The notes beneath the pieces are model-generated. The model had not been told where the DNA came from and searched no databases. It saw only the letters and a program-made list of their open reading frames with translations. From positions 1-64,000 of the forward strand of contig CAZRHH010000005.1 in NCBI GenBank assembly GCA_964599885.1: a stretch of DNA of 64,000 nt, in the 5' to 3' direction. The translations under genes and the position numbers were made by a program. The DNA is from CAZRHH01 sp964599885 (GTDB lineage: Bacteria > Chloroflexota > Dehalococcoidia > DSTF01 > JACRBR01). Of this stretch, positions 52,789 through 61,367 are shown one piece after another; position 1 is the first letter of the stretch; each line of letters opens with the position of its first letter.

Positions 52789-53634
52789 ATGGGCAAGCTC
52801 GACGGGAAAGTCGTCATCGTCACGGGCGCGAGCCGCGGCATCGGCGCGGAGATCGCGCGGCTGTTCGGCGCGGAAGGCGGGAAGGTGATCTGCGCGGCCC
52901 GCACGCTGAAGGAGGGCGAGCACCAGTACGAGGGTTCGCTCGAAACGACCGTCAACGGCATCCGCAACGCCGGCGGCGAGGCGACCACAGTCACCGTCGA
53001 TATCTCCCTGCCCGAGGATTGCGAGCGACTTGTCCAGTCAGCGCGGGACACCTACGGCCCTGCTGATGTCCTCATCAACAACGCGGCGCTCACCTACTTC
53101 GTGCCGGTGAAAGACTACCCGCTTAACCGATGGATGCGTTCGTGGGCCGTGAACTTCCACGCACCGTTCCTTCTCACCAAGCTCGTGCTCGACGACATGA
53201 CTTCGCGGCGCAGCGGCAGCATCGTCAACATCTCGTCGTCGGCGGCGATCGGTCCGGGGCGCGGCCCGTACGAAAACAACGTCTACCGCGGCTCGACGTG
53301 CTACGGCGCCGAGAAGGCCGCGCTCGAACGCTTCACGCAGGGCGTCGCCGCCGAAGTGTACGAGTACGGGGTCTCGGTCTCGTGCTTCTCGCCGTCGCAG
53401 GTGGTGCCGACACCCGGTACCGTGCACCACCGCCTCGTCAGCGGCCTCGATGATCCGCGCGGCGAGCCGACGGAGATCATGGCCCGGGCGGCGCTGCTAC
53501 TCGCGACGGAGCCCGTCGAGAAAGTGAGCGGCCGCGTCACATACAGCCAGCAGATCCTCAAAGAGTTCGGCTGGATCGATGACGCGCACGGCGTCGGCGT
53601 CGACGTCCCCGGCACCGGCTACAGCCAGATCTAG
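52789..53634 (+). CDS. Short-chain dehydrogenase/reductase
   Basis: A 281-residue Rossmann enzyme. The cofactor motif is VTGASRGIGAEIARLFG (TGxxxGIG), with NNAAL following and the catalytic Ser-Tyr-Lys set as NISSSAAIG, CYGAEKAALERF, where Tyr and Lys are spaced YxxxK. The start at 52789 has GGGAGG 9 bases upstream. The charge after strand 2 (CAARTL) favours NADP. The substrate is unknown. Confidence 0.92.
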   Translation: MGKLDGKVVIVTGASRGIGAEIARLFGAEGGKVICAARTLKEGEHQYEGSLETTVNGIRNAGGEATTVTVDISLPEDCERLVQSARDTYGPADVLINNAALTYFVPVKDYPLNRWMRSWAVNFHAPFLLTKLVLDDMTSRRSGSIVNISSSAAIGPGRGPYENNVYRGSTCYGAEKAALERFTQGVAAEVYEYGVSVSCFSPSQVVPTPGTVHHRLVSGLDDPRGEPTEIMARAALLLATEPVEKVSGRVTYSQQILKEFGWIDDAHGVGVDVPGTGYSQI

Positions 53635-53773
53635 CGCGCGAGTTGCCGCCGTAAACGAAGAGAACCGGCGCATCGCACCGGCCCTCGCGTCAAAAACCTC
53701 CGTGCCTGCCCTGAAAATAGCCTCAGACCAAGACGCGAAGGGGCGGTTTAGGCATGATCTCCGAAACCAAGCT

Positions 53774-53801
53774 CCCCCTCTCCAAGAATTTGGAGAGGGG
53801 G
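53774..53801. repeat. CCCCCTCTCC inverted repeat
   Basis: CCCCCTCTCCAA (53774-53785) pairs perfectly with TTGGAGAGGGGG (53790-53801), loop GAAT, then CCGGGGGGTGAGG. This form is common as an intergenic repeat in many bacteria. Genes converge here, so it may also end transcripts. Confidence 0.7.
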
Positions 53802-53891
53802 CCGGGGGGTGAGGCCGCACGTCGTGCAACGCACCAAATTTTCATCGGGAGAGGTGAGGCCCGCCTCAGGAATAACTCTGTGGTGAATCCG

Positions 53892-56126
53892 TTACGAGCG
53901 CGAGCCCTCCGGCAGCGCCCCCGGCGCCTCACGACGCGCGGCCGCGGCCTCCCGCTTCGCCTTCGACTCCACCTGGATCTCGGGCAACCATCGCAGCCAC
54001 GACGGCAGATACCAGTTGCGATCGCCCAGCAACACCATGCTCGCTGGTACCAGCACCGACCGCACGATCGTCGCATCGATCACGACCGCCGCGCCAAGAC
54101 CGAAACCCATCTGCTGAAACGCCGACATCTCGCCCATCGCGAAGCCTGCGAACACGGCCACCATGATCAGCGCCGCCCCGGTGATAATGCTCGCCGTCGA
54201 CCGCACGCCGAACGCGATCGCGTCGCGGTTATCGCCCGTCTCGTCGAAGCGCTCGCGGATCCGGCTCAGCAGGAACACGTGATAGTCCATCGATAGCCCG
54301 AACAGTACCGCGAACAGAAACAGCGGTACCCACGCCTCAATGCGGTCGACCGCACGGAACCCGAGCAACTCGTTGCCGACACCGTGCTGGAATACCAGCA
54401 CCAGTAGCCCGTACGCCGCGCCGACCGACAGGAGGTTCATGATCATCGCCTTGACGGGCACGACGATCGACCGGAACACCACGAGCAGCACGAGGAAGCT
54501 CATGCCCAGCACGAAAGCAAACACGATCGGTGTGTACTGGTTGATCAGCGCGAAGTAGTCCTCCGTGCCCGCAGTGTCGCCCGTCACGAGCACTTCCGCG
54601 TCAACACCGGCGAACGCCGCCGGAATATAGTCGTCGCGAAGCTGCGCGATCGCGTCGTGCGCCGCGTCAGACTCCGGATCGCCCTGCACGGTGACGGACA
54701 GCAGCGCGAGATCGTTGCCTTCGCTCGTCTCGGTCGTCACGTCGCCGAAGCGTGCGTCTCCGGCCAGCGCCGACCGCAACTCGTCGATACCCGCTTGCAC
54801 CGCCGGCACTGCCACATCGTCCGCCGCGACGACGATCTCCGCCGGTTCGATCACGCCGCCCGAGAACTTGTCTTCGAGAATGGCGAAGGCCTGAAACGCC
54901 TCGGTGTCGGACGGCAGCGTGCTGACGCCGGCGAACCCCAGTTCAATCGTGAAGTACGGCAGCGACGCCCCGACGAGCAGCGCAACCGCCGCCATCACGC
55001 TGATAGCTGGGTGGCGCATCACGATGTGCGCGATCGCCGACCAGAATCCGCCATCCTCGCTCGCGTTCTTCTTCCGGCCGACGAGCGGCAGCGTCAGCCA
55101 ATTGACCCGATCGCCCAGCAACTGCAGTACCGCCGGCAGCAATGTCAGCGCCGCCAGAATCGCCACCACCACGACGATGATCGCGCCGGCGGCCAGGCTC
55201 CGGAAGATCGAGTCCGGCACGATCAGCAACCCCGCCAGCGCGACGATGACGGTGACGCCCGAAAACAGCACGGCGCGGTTCGCGGTCCCGCCGGCGATCG
55301 CGATCGCGTCGGCGGTACTTGCGCCGAGTCGCCGTTCTTCGCGCACGCGTTCGACAATGAACAACGTGTAGTCGATGCCGACGGCCAGCCCCATCATCGT
55401 GATCATGTTGACGACGAAGATGGACAGTTCGAACTGCATCCCCACCACTGCCGTCACGCCCACCCCGATGACAATCGACAGCAGCGCCATAATGATCGGT
55501 ATACCGGCCGCTACGAGCGCGCCAAAGACCACCGCCAGGATGATCAGCGCCACAGGTAGGCCGAAGATCTCCGCGGTCTGCAGGTCAGCTTCCGAGATCT
55601 CCGTGAAAGTCAGACCAATGCTACCTTCGCCTACGGCCACGACAGTGAAACCCACGTTGTCGCGCTCGTTGAGGCGATCGCGGAGCACTTCAGCGCTCTC
55701 CTCCTCGTCTCCGAGAACGCCGACGGGAATCAGCATCGTCGTGCGGTCGTCCGATACCAGCGACGCTTCGTCTGTCTCGTAGAAGCTGATCACATCGCCG
55801 ATCGCGCTGGCGTCGAGGCTGCGGATATCGCCGACGAGCGCATCGACGAACGCGCGATACGCTGCGTCGTCCGCCGTCAGCGTGTCCGACTGCACGATCA
55901 CCTGCTCCGTCGGAAGCTGCGGTTCGCGTAGTCTCTCTTCGATGAGACGATCCGCCTTGTCGGACTCGAATTCGACCGCTGTACTCTGATCGGTTGTCAG
56001 CACGTCGCCGACACCCATGGCCAGGAAGCCACCAGCAACGAGCAGCACGATCCATGCTCCGACCGTCAGCCACGGCCTGCGCGCGCTGACCCGTGCGAGA
56101 CGCTCAGTCGACAAAAACGAAAACAT
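53892..56126 (-). CDS. MMPL/RND family transporter
   Basis: A 744-residue membrane protein with the RND double repeat: TM1, a large outer domain, TM2-6, TM7, a second outer domain and TM8-12. Motifs include VGIDYTLFIVERVREER and GLSMDYHVFLLSRIRERF, one per half, with the Asp/Tyr pairs of the proton relay. MMPL proteins export lipids or drugs. It lies downstream of a TetR gene on the same strand with a small ORF between, so it is probably the exporter controlled by that regulator. Confidence 0.92.
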   Translation of the reverse strand: MFSFLSTERLARVSARRPWLTVGAWIVLLVAGGFLAMGVGDVLTTDQSTAVEFESDKADRLIEERLREPQLPTEQVIVQSDTLTADDAAYRAFVDALVGDIRSLDASAIGDVISFYETDEASLVSDDRTTMLIPVGVLGDEEESAEVLRDRLNERDNVGFTVVAVGEGSIGLTFTEISEADLQTAEIFGLPVALIILAVVFGALVAAGIPIIMALLSIVIGVGVTAVVGMQFELSIFVVNMITMMGLAVGIDYTLFIVERVREERRLGASTADAIAIAGGTANRAVLFSGVTVIVALAGLLIVPDSIFRSLAAGAIIVVVVAILAALTLLPAVLQLLGDRVNWLTLPLVGRKKNASEDGGFWSAIAHIVMRHPAISVMAAVALLVGASLPYFTIELGFAGVSTLPSDTEAFQAFAILEDKFSGGVIEPAEIVVAADDVAVPAVQAGIDELRSALAGDARFGDVTTETSEGNDLALLSVTVQGDPESDAAHDAIAQLRDDYIPAAFAGVDAEVLVTGDTAGTEDYFALINQYTPIVFAFVLGMSFLVLLVVFRSIVVPVKAMIMNLLSVGAAYGLLVLVFQHGVGNELLGFRAVDRIEAWVPLFLFAVLFGLSMDYHVFLLSRIRERFDETGDNRDAIAFGVRSTASIITGAALIMVAVFAGFAMGEMSAFQQMGFGLGAAVVIDATIVRSVLVPASMVLLGDRNWYLPSWLRWLPEIQVESKAKREAAAARREAPGALPEGSRS

Positions 56127-56289
56127 CGCCGGATTCCTCCAATGCCTGGCCAGCCCCTAACCGTCTCCCGATCCCGCGGCAACTCCTCCGTACCCAACTG
56201 ACCTCCGACGACTGCCGCGCATGCCGCAGCCCGCGCTCGCGCTCGAGCGCGTACGTCCGTGCCATCATCTCCAGATCGAAGTTCATCAT
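56104..56289 (-). CDS. 61-residue ORF bridging TetR and MMPL genes
   Basis: ATG at 56289 overlaps the TetR stop (ATGA) and the stop at 56104 lies 23 bases inside the MMPL gene, an arrangement that suggests a coupled gene in the operon. The peptide begins MMNFDLEMMARTYALERERG, is rich in Arg and Glu, and ends GDVFVFVD. Similar short Arg/Glu-rich proteins often sit between regulators and transporters in actinobacteria, but no family is certain. Confidence 0.45.
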   Translation of the reverse strand: MMNFDLEMMARTYALERERGLRHARQSSEVSWVRRSCRGIGRRLGAGQALEESGDVFVFVD

Positions 56290-56915
56290 CGTGCGTCATC
56301 CTCGCCGTCCCCACGCGTCCAGAACATGCCGCCCATCATCGCTTTGAGTACCGCCACGTAACGCTGAACGTCCACCTTGTGCCCGCTGGCCATCTGGATC
56401 ACCAGGCCGTCGAGCGACGCGACCATCAGCCGTGCCACCGACTCCGCGTCGAGCCGCTTGTTGATGTCGCCGGCCTGTTGAGCGCTGCGGATGATCTCCG
56501 CGAACGGCCCGACTAACCCGTCGTAGCTGCGGCTCAGCGTCTCGCGGATCTTCGGATTGCGGGGCGCCTCCGACCACAGTTCGATGTCGACGCATTGACA
56601 GGCGTGCGCGTCCGGCGCGTCGAGCTGGCTGAAAAACGCATCCGCCAATTCGCCCAGCACGACGAGCGTGTCGCCCTTGCCGCGAATGCTGGCAATCACC
56701 TCGTCGCGACGGTCGAAGCTTTCCTCGCTCATCGCGCCGACGATGTCTTCCTTGCTAGGGAAGTAGCGGTAGATCGCGCCCGCGCTGATGCCCGCTTCCG
56801 TCGCGATGTCCTGGACCGTCGCTCGGGCAAAGCCCTTCTGCGCGAAGACCTTGCTCGCCGCATCCTTGATGTCCTCGGTGCGGGCGTCGATGTGCGCCTG
56901 GGTTACCTTCGTCAT
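56286..56915 (-). CDS. TetR family transcriptional regulator
   Basis: A 209-residue repressor. The N-terminal helix-turn-helix is RATVQDIATEAGISAGAIYRYFPSKEDI (residues ~30-58), preceded by DIKDAASKVFAQKGF. The C-terminal ligand domain is helical, with RETLSRSYDGLVGPFAEIIR. The start at 56915 is chosen because the preceding 13 codons lie in the operator region; GGAG lies upstream. It heads the operon with the 61-residue ORF and MMPL transporter and very likely represses it together with itself. Confidence 0.93.
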   Translation of the reverse strand: MTKVTQAHIDARTEDIKDAASKVFAQKGFARATVQDIATEAGISAGAIYRYFPSKEDIVGAMSEESFDRRDEVIASIRGKGDTLVVLGELADAFFSQLDAPDAHACQCVDIELWSEAPRNPKIRETLSRSYDGLVGPFAEIIRSAQQAGDINKRLDAESVARLMVASLDGLVIQMASGHKVDVQRYVAVLKAMMGGMFWTRGDGEDDAR

Positions 56916-56939
56916 GCAGCGACCTCTCCTTCCCATGTT

Positions 56940-56957
56940 TGAATGAACCATCATTCA
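56940..56957. promoter_or_regulatory. TetR-type operator
   Basis: TGAATGA and TCATTCA flank ACCA in a perfect 7-base palindrome, followed by a further GAATGAA half-site at 56961-56967. It lies between the promoter and the TetR start. Confidence 0.7.
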
Positions 56958-56966
56958 CTTGAATGA

Positions 56967-56996
56967 ACAGTACGTCAGTACATCGACCGAAGTCAA
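56967..56996 (-). promoter_or_regulatory. Promoter of the tetR-MMPL operon
   Basis: On the reverse strand TTGACT (56996-56991) and TACTGT (56972-56967) are 18 bases apart, with the operator just downstream. Confidence 0.6.
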
Positions 56997-57157
56997 GAGT
57001 CTTCGTGTTAAGGTCACGATAAGGCCCGGTCGGCAGCGGCTGATAGGATGCCGAGAATGCGGATATCGCAGCTCGTTAGGACAAGCCGCACCCGCTAGAG
57101 GCGGCCAGATCTCTGCGCACTGAAAACTCGAGCGTGACAGGGGGCGTCGCACGACGC

Positions 57158-57364
57158 TTACCAGCGCACGCCGTTCTCCCGCAGCACGTCTCGCCAGAAG
57201 TACCAGCCCACAAGCAGGCCGCCGTTGCCGACCGCGGCCGCAACTAGCACGAGCGCAGCCACGCTTGCCAGGCTGCGGTCACTGATCAGCGTGGCACCGA
57301 CGCCGAGCAGCGCCACATAGATCGTCAACCCAAGGACGATGAACCGCAGCCGCGGCGGCTTCAC
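57158..57364 (-). CDS. Small two-span membrane protein
   Basis: A 68-residue protein with two hydrophobic segments (FIVLGLTIYVALLGVGATLI and LASVAALVLVAAAVGNGGLLVGW) joined by a short polar turn, and a charged end (FWRDVLRENGVRW). It starts seven bases after the Eis gene stop and is its probable operon partner. No family is recognised. Confidence 0.7.
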   Translation of the reverse strand: MKPPRLRFIVLGLTIYVALLGVGATLISDRSLASVAALVLVAAAVGNGGLLVGWYFWRDVLRENGVRW

Positions 57365-57371
57365 AAAACGC

Positions 57372-58625
57372 CTAGAACTGGTCGGGGCAGTGCGGCGCGT
57401 ACGCCGTGCGCCACATATCGTCCAGCATCGCCAAGGGTGCGTCCGGCGCCGCCTCGGCGCGCCCGTAGCGGACCGCCCGCGACGGCGACACCTGCCCGAA
57501 GAGCAACTGCGCCAGCGCCGACACGTCGAGCGTCAACTGCGGCGTGTCGGTCGTGCGCGCGATCGTCGCGCCACCCTCGCCCGCATCGAGCGCCCAGCGG
57601 CCCTCGTTCCAGGGGCACATCTCGTCACGGATCTCGAACACGGCCCGCCCCTCGCCGTAGGGACGCAGAGGCAACGCCCGCTCGACATCGATCACGCGCC
57701 CCAGCAGCCAGTCACCGCGGGTCGCGTGCAGTTCGCTCGGGTCGAGCATCACGTCGAACGCCGGATCATCCGTAGGCGCCGCACGAAGAATGGTCACGGT
57801 AAGATCGAAGTTCTTCAGAAACTCCCACGTCGCCCGGTATGCCGAGGGCTTCAGCCAGACGTGGTCGCGCATGAACACGCGCTGCCCGTTGCCGCCCGTA
57901 TCGTTCAGGTTGACCGGGTGTCCGTACCACTTCGCAGCGTACGTGACGTACCCCTGTGGCGTGCCGTTCTCCTCGTAGATGGCGATCAGGCTCGGTCCGG
58001 CATCGCCCGGCCCGACATCGTTCCGCGCGCCCAGCACCTGGGATTCCCAGATCACCGGCGCACGGTGCAGGTATCCGTTGCGCTCCCGCGCGAAGTCGCG
58101 ATACATCGACTGCAGCAACGGCAGCTCGTCCCTCGAACCCTCGCGCCACGTGCCGGTCGGCTTCGGGACCGAGGGCGCGAAGTTCACCATTTTCGGATCG
58201 ATGGCGTAGATGTAACGCGAAGAGCACACAGCATACCCGTACCGCTGATAAATGGCCGCAATCGACGCCAGCAGCACGGCGATCGGCTCCATCCGCTGCT
58301 CGTACCGCCGCTTGAAATCCGTCTCCATGATCTGCCGCAGATGACCCCGCCGCCGGAACTGCGGCAGCGTCCCAACGACGGTGACGCCCGCGGCCGGCGC
58401 CTTGCCGCCGTTTAGCCGCATTACGAACGGGAACGCCCCATACGTCGTCGCGAGCTCACCGTCCTCGAAGGCGCATAACGTCCATTCCGGCGCGATGCGG
58501 AAGTCGGCGTCGACGGGCGGAGCATCGGCCCGCCGCGGTCCCGTGTAGTTACCGAAGACGATCGAAGGCACGCGGTAGAACGCGTCTTTCTCCTCTTCGC
58601 GATACGGACGTATTTCGAGCGCCAT
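57372..58625 (-). CDS. Eis-type GNAT N-acetyltransferase
   Basis: A 417-residue protein of the Eis family, with two GNAT domains and a C-terminal sterol-carrier-like domain. The acetyl-CoA loop is VVGTLPQFRRRGHLRQIMETDF (residues ~82-103). The second domain contains LRAAPTDDPAFDVMLDP and GDWLLGRVIDVERAL. The end LFGQVSPSRAVRYGRAEA belongs to the SCP2-like part, and the protein ends in a terminal carboxylate near HCPDQF, used for catalysis in Eis. Eis proteins acetylate aminoglycosides or protein lysines; the target here is unknown. Confidence 0.9.
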   Translation of the reverse strand: MALEIRPYREEEKDAFYRVPSIVFGNYTGPRRADAPPVDADFRIAPEWTLCAFEDGELATTYGAFPFVMRLNGGKAPAAGVTVVGTLPQFRRRGHLRQIMETDFKRRYEQRMEPIAVLLASIAAIYQRYGYAVCSSRYIYAIDPKMVNFAPSVPKPTGTWREGSRDELPLLQSMYRDFARERNGYLHRAPVIWESQVLGARNDVGPGDAGPSLIAIYEENGTPQGYVTYAAKWYGHPVNLNDTGGNGQRVFMRDHVWLKPSAYRATWEFLKNFDLTVTILRAAPTDDPAFDVMLDPSELHATRGDWLLGRVIDVERALPLRPYGEGRAVFEIRDEMCPWNEGRWALDAGEGGATIARTTDTPQLTLDVSALAQLLFGQVSPSRAVRYGRAEAAPDAPLAMLDDMWRTAYAPHCPDQF

Positions 58626-58681
58626 TCATCTCCCTCGAACAACAGCCGCGCGATTGTACCAACCACCGGCGCAGCGAGCGA

Positions 58682-59560
58682 TCATGCCGGCGGTTCGCGC
58701 TCGTTCCTTCGTTGGACTGCCTGCTCGCGCAGCCAGCGGATCATCGGCGACGGCTCCAGCGGATGCCAGGCCTTCTTCCAGTGGTCGAAATCGCCCGCCC
58801 ACGGCTCATCGAAATCGACCGCCACGGGCCCGGGTGGCTGCGCCGACACGAGCACGTCGAGCGCCGCTCGCACCACACGCGTCTGCAGTGCGGCGTCGTG
58901 CGCCATACCCAGCGTATGCCCGAACGGAAACTCAACTCCAAGCGTGCGCGGAGCGCCAAGCCGCTCTCCCCACACCGGCATCATGTTCACGACGACGGTG
59001 CTGAGGCCGGCTGCCTCGAAGGATCGTGCCAGCGCATTCACGGCGCGGCTGCAGTCTGGTCAAACGGGTGTCAGTAGGACTCCGTCGACGCCGGCGGCAA
59101 GCATGCGGGCGGCCACCTCCGGTGCGTACCGCTGCGTCCACTCCGCCGTGTCCGGCTGATAGCCCATGAACGAGTAGTTCTCGTCGGCGAGCGCGCCGAT
59201 CACGCCCTGCGCTTCGAGCTCCAGCATCCGGTGCACGGGCAGCGCGACGTTCACATCAGCGGCGATGTCCTCGTTATTGATGTGGAGATGCCCGGTCTGA
59301 ACTTGCTCCTGTTTCAGCGAACGTGGCAACGTCCGGTACGTCGGGTCGCCCCAGTCCGGATGCTCCTGCTCGCGCTCGTAGTCAAACGGCGGCTCGGCGC
59401 CCCGAACGTTGATTCCTGCGGTCGTCGCCAGCGCGATCTTCGCTTCGGCAAGCGGCTTCGCAAGCGGAGTCCACGGCACAGCATCGGGAGGCGGGACCAC
59501 CATATTCGCGTAGTACCCCTTCATCGACGGGGGTAGCCACTTGTAACTATCGACGGCCAT
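58682..59560 (-). CDS. Selenoprotein-B-family (glycine/betaine/proline reductase-like) protein with in-frame UGA (Sec)
   Basis: The frame begins MAVDSYKWLPPSMKGYYANM at 59560 and reaches TGA at 59060-59062 (codon 167) in the context GVLLTPV-U-PDCSRAVNALARS. The same frame then stays open to TAA/TGA at 58682, giving 292 residues. The reductase family has its selenocysteine or cysteine exactly at this position, in a UxxC motif, and the downstream part (TVVVNMMPVWGERLGAPRTL, VEFPFGHTLG) is family sequence. A stem with a 7-base loop and one bulged U lies 10 bases after the UGA (59028-59049). So UGA is probably read as selenocysteine. Alternatively the gene is broken. The substrate is unknown. Confidence 0.75.
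59028..59049 (-). promoter_or_regulatory. Candidate bacterial SECIS hairpin
   Basis: On the reverse strand GCCGCGC pairs with GCGCTGGC in seven pairs, with one bulged T on the 3' side, around loop CGTGAAT, which contains GT. The loop begins 18 bases after the UGA, inside the usual 16-37 window. The usual bulged U is on the 5' side, so the fit is imperfect. Confidence 0.5.
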
Positions 59561-59583
59561 ACATCGTCTCCCCTCGCACCGCG

Positions 59584-59898
59584 CTACCCAAGCTTCACCG
59601 CCGTCCCCGAAACGGTCACCATCAGCATCGAACCGCCGACCGTCTCGTAGTCGATATCGACGCCCAGGATCGCGTCAGCTCCCAGCGCCAGCGCGGCGTC
59701 CGTCATCTCGCCCATCGCTTCGTCGCGCCCGCGGCGCAGTTCCTTCTCGTAGCCCGTCGCGCGACCGCCCGTGATGTTCCGAAACTGCGCGCCGATATCG
59801 CGAAAGATGTTCGCGCCGAGAATCGTCTCGCCAGCGACCACCGCCAGATACTGGCTCACCGGCCGGCCCTCGATGATCGTCGTCGTCGTGATGATCAC
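59584..59898 (-). CDS. UPF0145 (YbjQ-like) family protein
   Basis: A 104-residue protein. GTG 59898 with GGAGGG upstream is chosen over the longer frame because the family starts IITTTTIIEGRPVSQYLAVV. Conserved segments are ETILGANIFRDIGAQFRNITGGRATGYEKEL and ALGADAILGVDIDYETVG. UPF0145 proteins form oligomers (pentamers in known structures) of unknown role. It follows the regulator-like cluster as a stand-alone gene. Confidence 0.92.
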   Translation of the reverse strand: MIITTTTIIEGRPVSQYLAVVAGETILGANIFRDIGAQFRNITGGRATGYEKELRRGRDEAMGEMTDAALALGADAILGVDIDYETVGGSMLMVTVSGTAVKLG

Positions 59899-60038
59899 GT
59901 ATTCACCCTCCCTAGCGCATCCGCGCGCCGTACAGATCATCCGATGCAGCAGCCGCTGTGTCCAGCACGGAGCATTCTCCGAGGCGATGAGACGTCGCCC
60001 CGCGCGACAGGACCACGACCAGCAGCCCGGTTACCAAC

Positions 60039-60479
60039 TCAAAACAACCGCCGCGCGACGCCGGCCCGATATTCGAGGATCTGTCGCAGCTGCCGCCGCA
60101 CGACCAGAGCGTGCGCAACGACCCCGACCGCGCCTAGCGGAAGGGCGTACTCGATCCGATCCGTCATCAGCGTGTCGCCGCCGATCGGCCTGAACGCATG
60201 CACGTGCGACCAGTACGCGCACGGCCCGCGCAGCTACACGTCGGCGAAGCGTGCGTCGTGTTCGTACTCCGTGATGCGCGTTGTCCAGCTAAGCGGCACG
60301 CCGAGCCACCGGATCGTGTAGTCGATCTCACAGCCAGCGAACATTCGGTCTTGAGGCGAGCGTTTCACGCTCAACCGGAGCCGCGGCGGCGTGATCGCAG
60401 GGAGGTTGCGCGGGTCGGAGAAATATGCGAACGTACGTTCGAGAGGTGCCCCGGCGAGCTGAGCCCGCTCGATCACCAT
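60039..60479 (-). pseudogene. SRPBCC family protein with in-frame amber stop
   Basis: From ATG 60479 the frame reads MVIERAQLAGAPLERTFAYF, DPRNLPAITPP and SWTTRITEYEHDARFADV, a typical SRPBCC start. TAG at 60234-60236 interrupts after 81 residues. The same frame continues without other stops: LRGPCAYWSHVHAFRPIGG, TDRIEYALPLGAVG and RRQLRQILEYRAG to TGA at 60039-60041, which completes the fold to 146 codons. One change, CAG to TAG, explains it. The equivalent residue in relatives is often glutamine (DVQLRGP). Confidence 0.8.
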
Positions 60480-60794
60480 CGCTGGCTCACCTCCGACGGA
60501 TCCGTCCGCCGATAGAACTAAGTGATGCTCCGGGACCGCCCTGATTCGCGTATCTCGTCCGAGTTGACAACGCCGTCGCGAAATTTTCCCCGCCGGACAT
60601 AATTCATGCTCCTGGGAGCCGGTTTAGGCATTCCCGACAACAACGGTCGATGTAAGATAGGGCCAGCACACCCCCCACACCCGCTCGGCCGTTGGCCCGG
60701 TGCGGGCATGGCCAAACGGAGTCCATTCTCCGACTATCTCTATACAGCAGCATTGAGGATTTGCGCGTGATTCCCTGTCCGATCCGAGGGTGTC
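60480..60794. other. 315-base gap ahead of SprT, no gene seen
   Basis: A TTGACA at 60573-60578 and a TAAGAT at about 60651-60656 are promoter-like but are not paired at a usual spacing. The stretch around 60580-60625 is AT-richer than its surroundings. No coding potential or repeat is evident. Confidence 0.4.
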
Positions 60795-61367
60795 GTGGTT
60801 AACCGAACGATCAACGCCGAAGGCTACATGATGCCCCTCGGCGGTCCCGAGTTTTGGCTTCAGGCTGAACTCCAGGACGCCATGGACCGGCTCATCAAGC
60901 ATCACTTTCGCGATGTGCTGCTCATGCCGCGTTCCCCGTATCCGCGCGTCGAGCTCAGCGGCCGCATGACGTCCAGCGCCGGTCGCTGCTATCCAGATAC
61001 CGGCCTCATTCGCATCGCGACGCTGTACCACCGCGACCACGGCATCGATGAGACGCTGCTCGTCCTCAAGCACGAACTTGCCCACTGGGCGGCGCGCTGG
61101 CGGTATGGCACGCGCATCGCGCCGCATGGAGCGCAATTCCGTGACGTCGCACACGAACTGGATCCGCGCATCACCGTGACATGTCCGCCGTTCGCACATA
61201 AGGAACGCGCGCAGCGCCGCACGTGGGCGATGATGTGCCCGCACTGCCGCCGCCGCTACAGCCGCCGGCGCCGCGACAAGGTGGCGTGCCGCGCCTGCTG
61301 CGACAACTACGCAGGCGGCCAGTACGATCGTCGCTTCCGTCTCCGCGTCATCCCGCGTGCCGAGTGA
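60795..61367 (+). CDS. SprT-like zinc metalloprotease domain protein
   Basis: A 190-residue protein starting at GTG. The zinc motif HELAH is at 93-97 with a third histidine at 111 (HGAQF), as in SprT/Spartan proteins. The end carries a zinc ribbon: MCPHCRRRYSRRRRDKVACRACC. Spartan proteins degrade DNA-protein crosslinks; bacterial SprT is less well understood. The 3' end overlaps the HAD gene by 11 bases. Confidence 0.9.
   Translation: MVNRTINAEGYMMPLGGPEFWLQAELQDAMDRLIKHHFRDVLLMPRSPYPRVELSGRMTSSAGRCYPDTGLIRIATLYHRDHGIDETLLVLKHELAHWAARWRYGTRIAPHGAQFRDVAHELDPRITVTCPPFAHKERAQRRTWAMMCPHCRRRYSRRRRDKVACRACCDNYAGGQYDRRFRLRVIPRAE

Noticed and set aside
60234..60236. General reading of UAG as an amino acid
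   Set aside because: Many intact genes in the window end normally in TAG (dnaX, recR, nuoH), so one interrupted SRPBCC gene does not show recoding.
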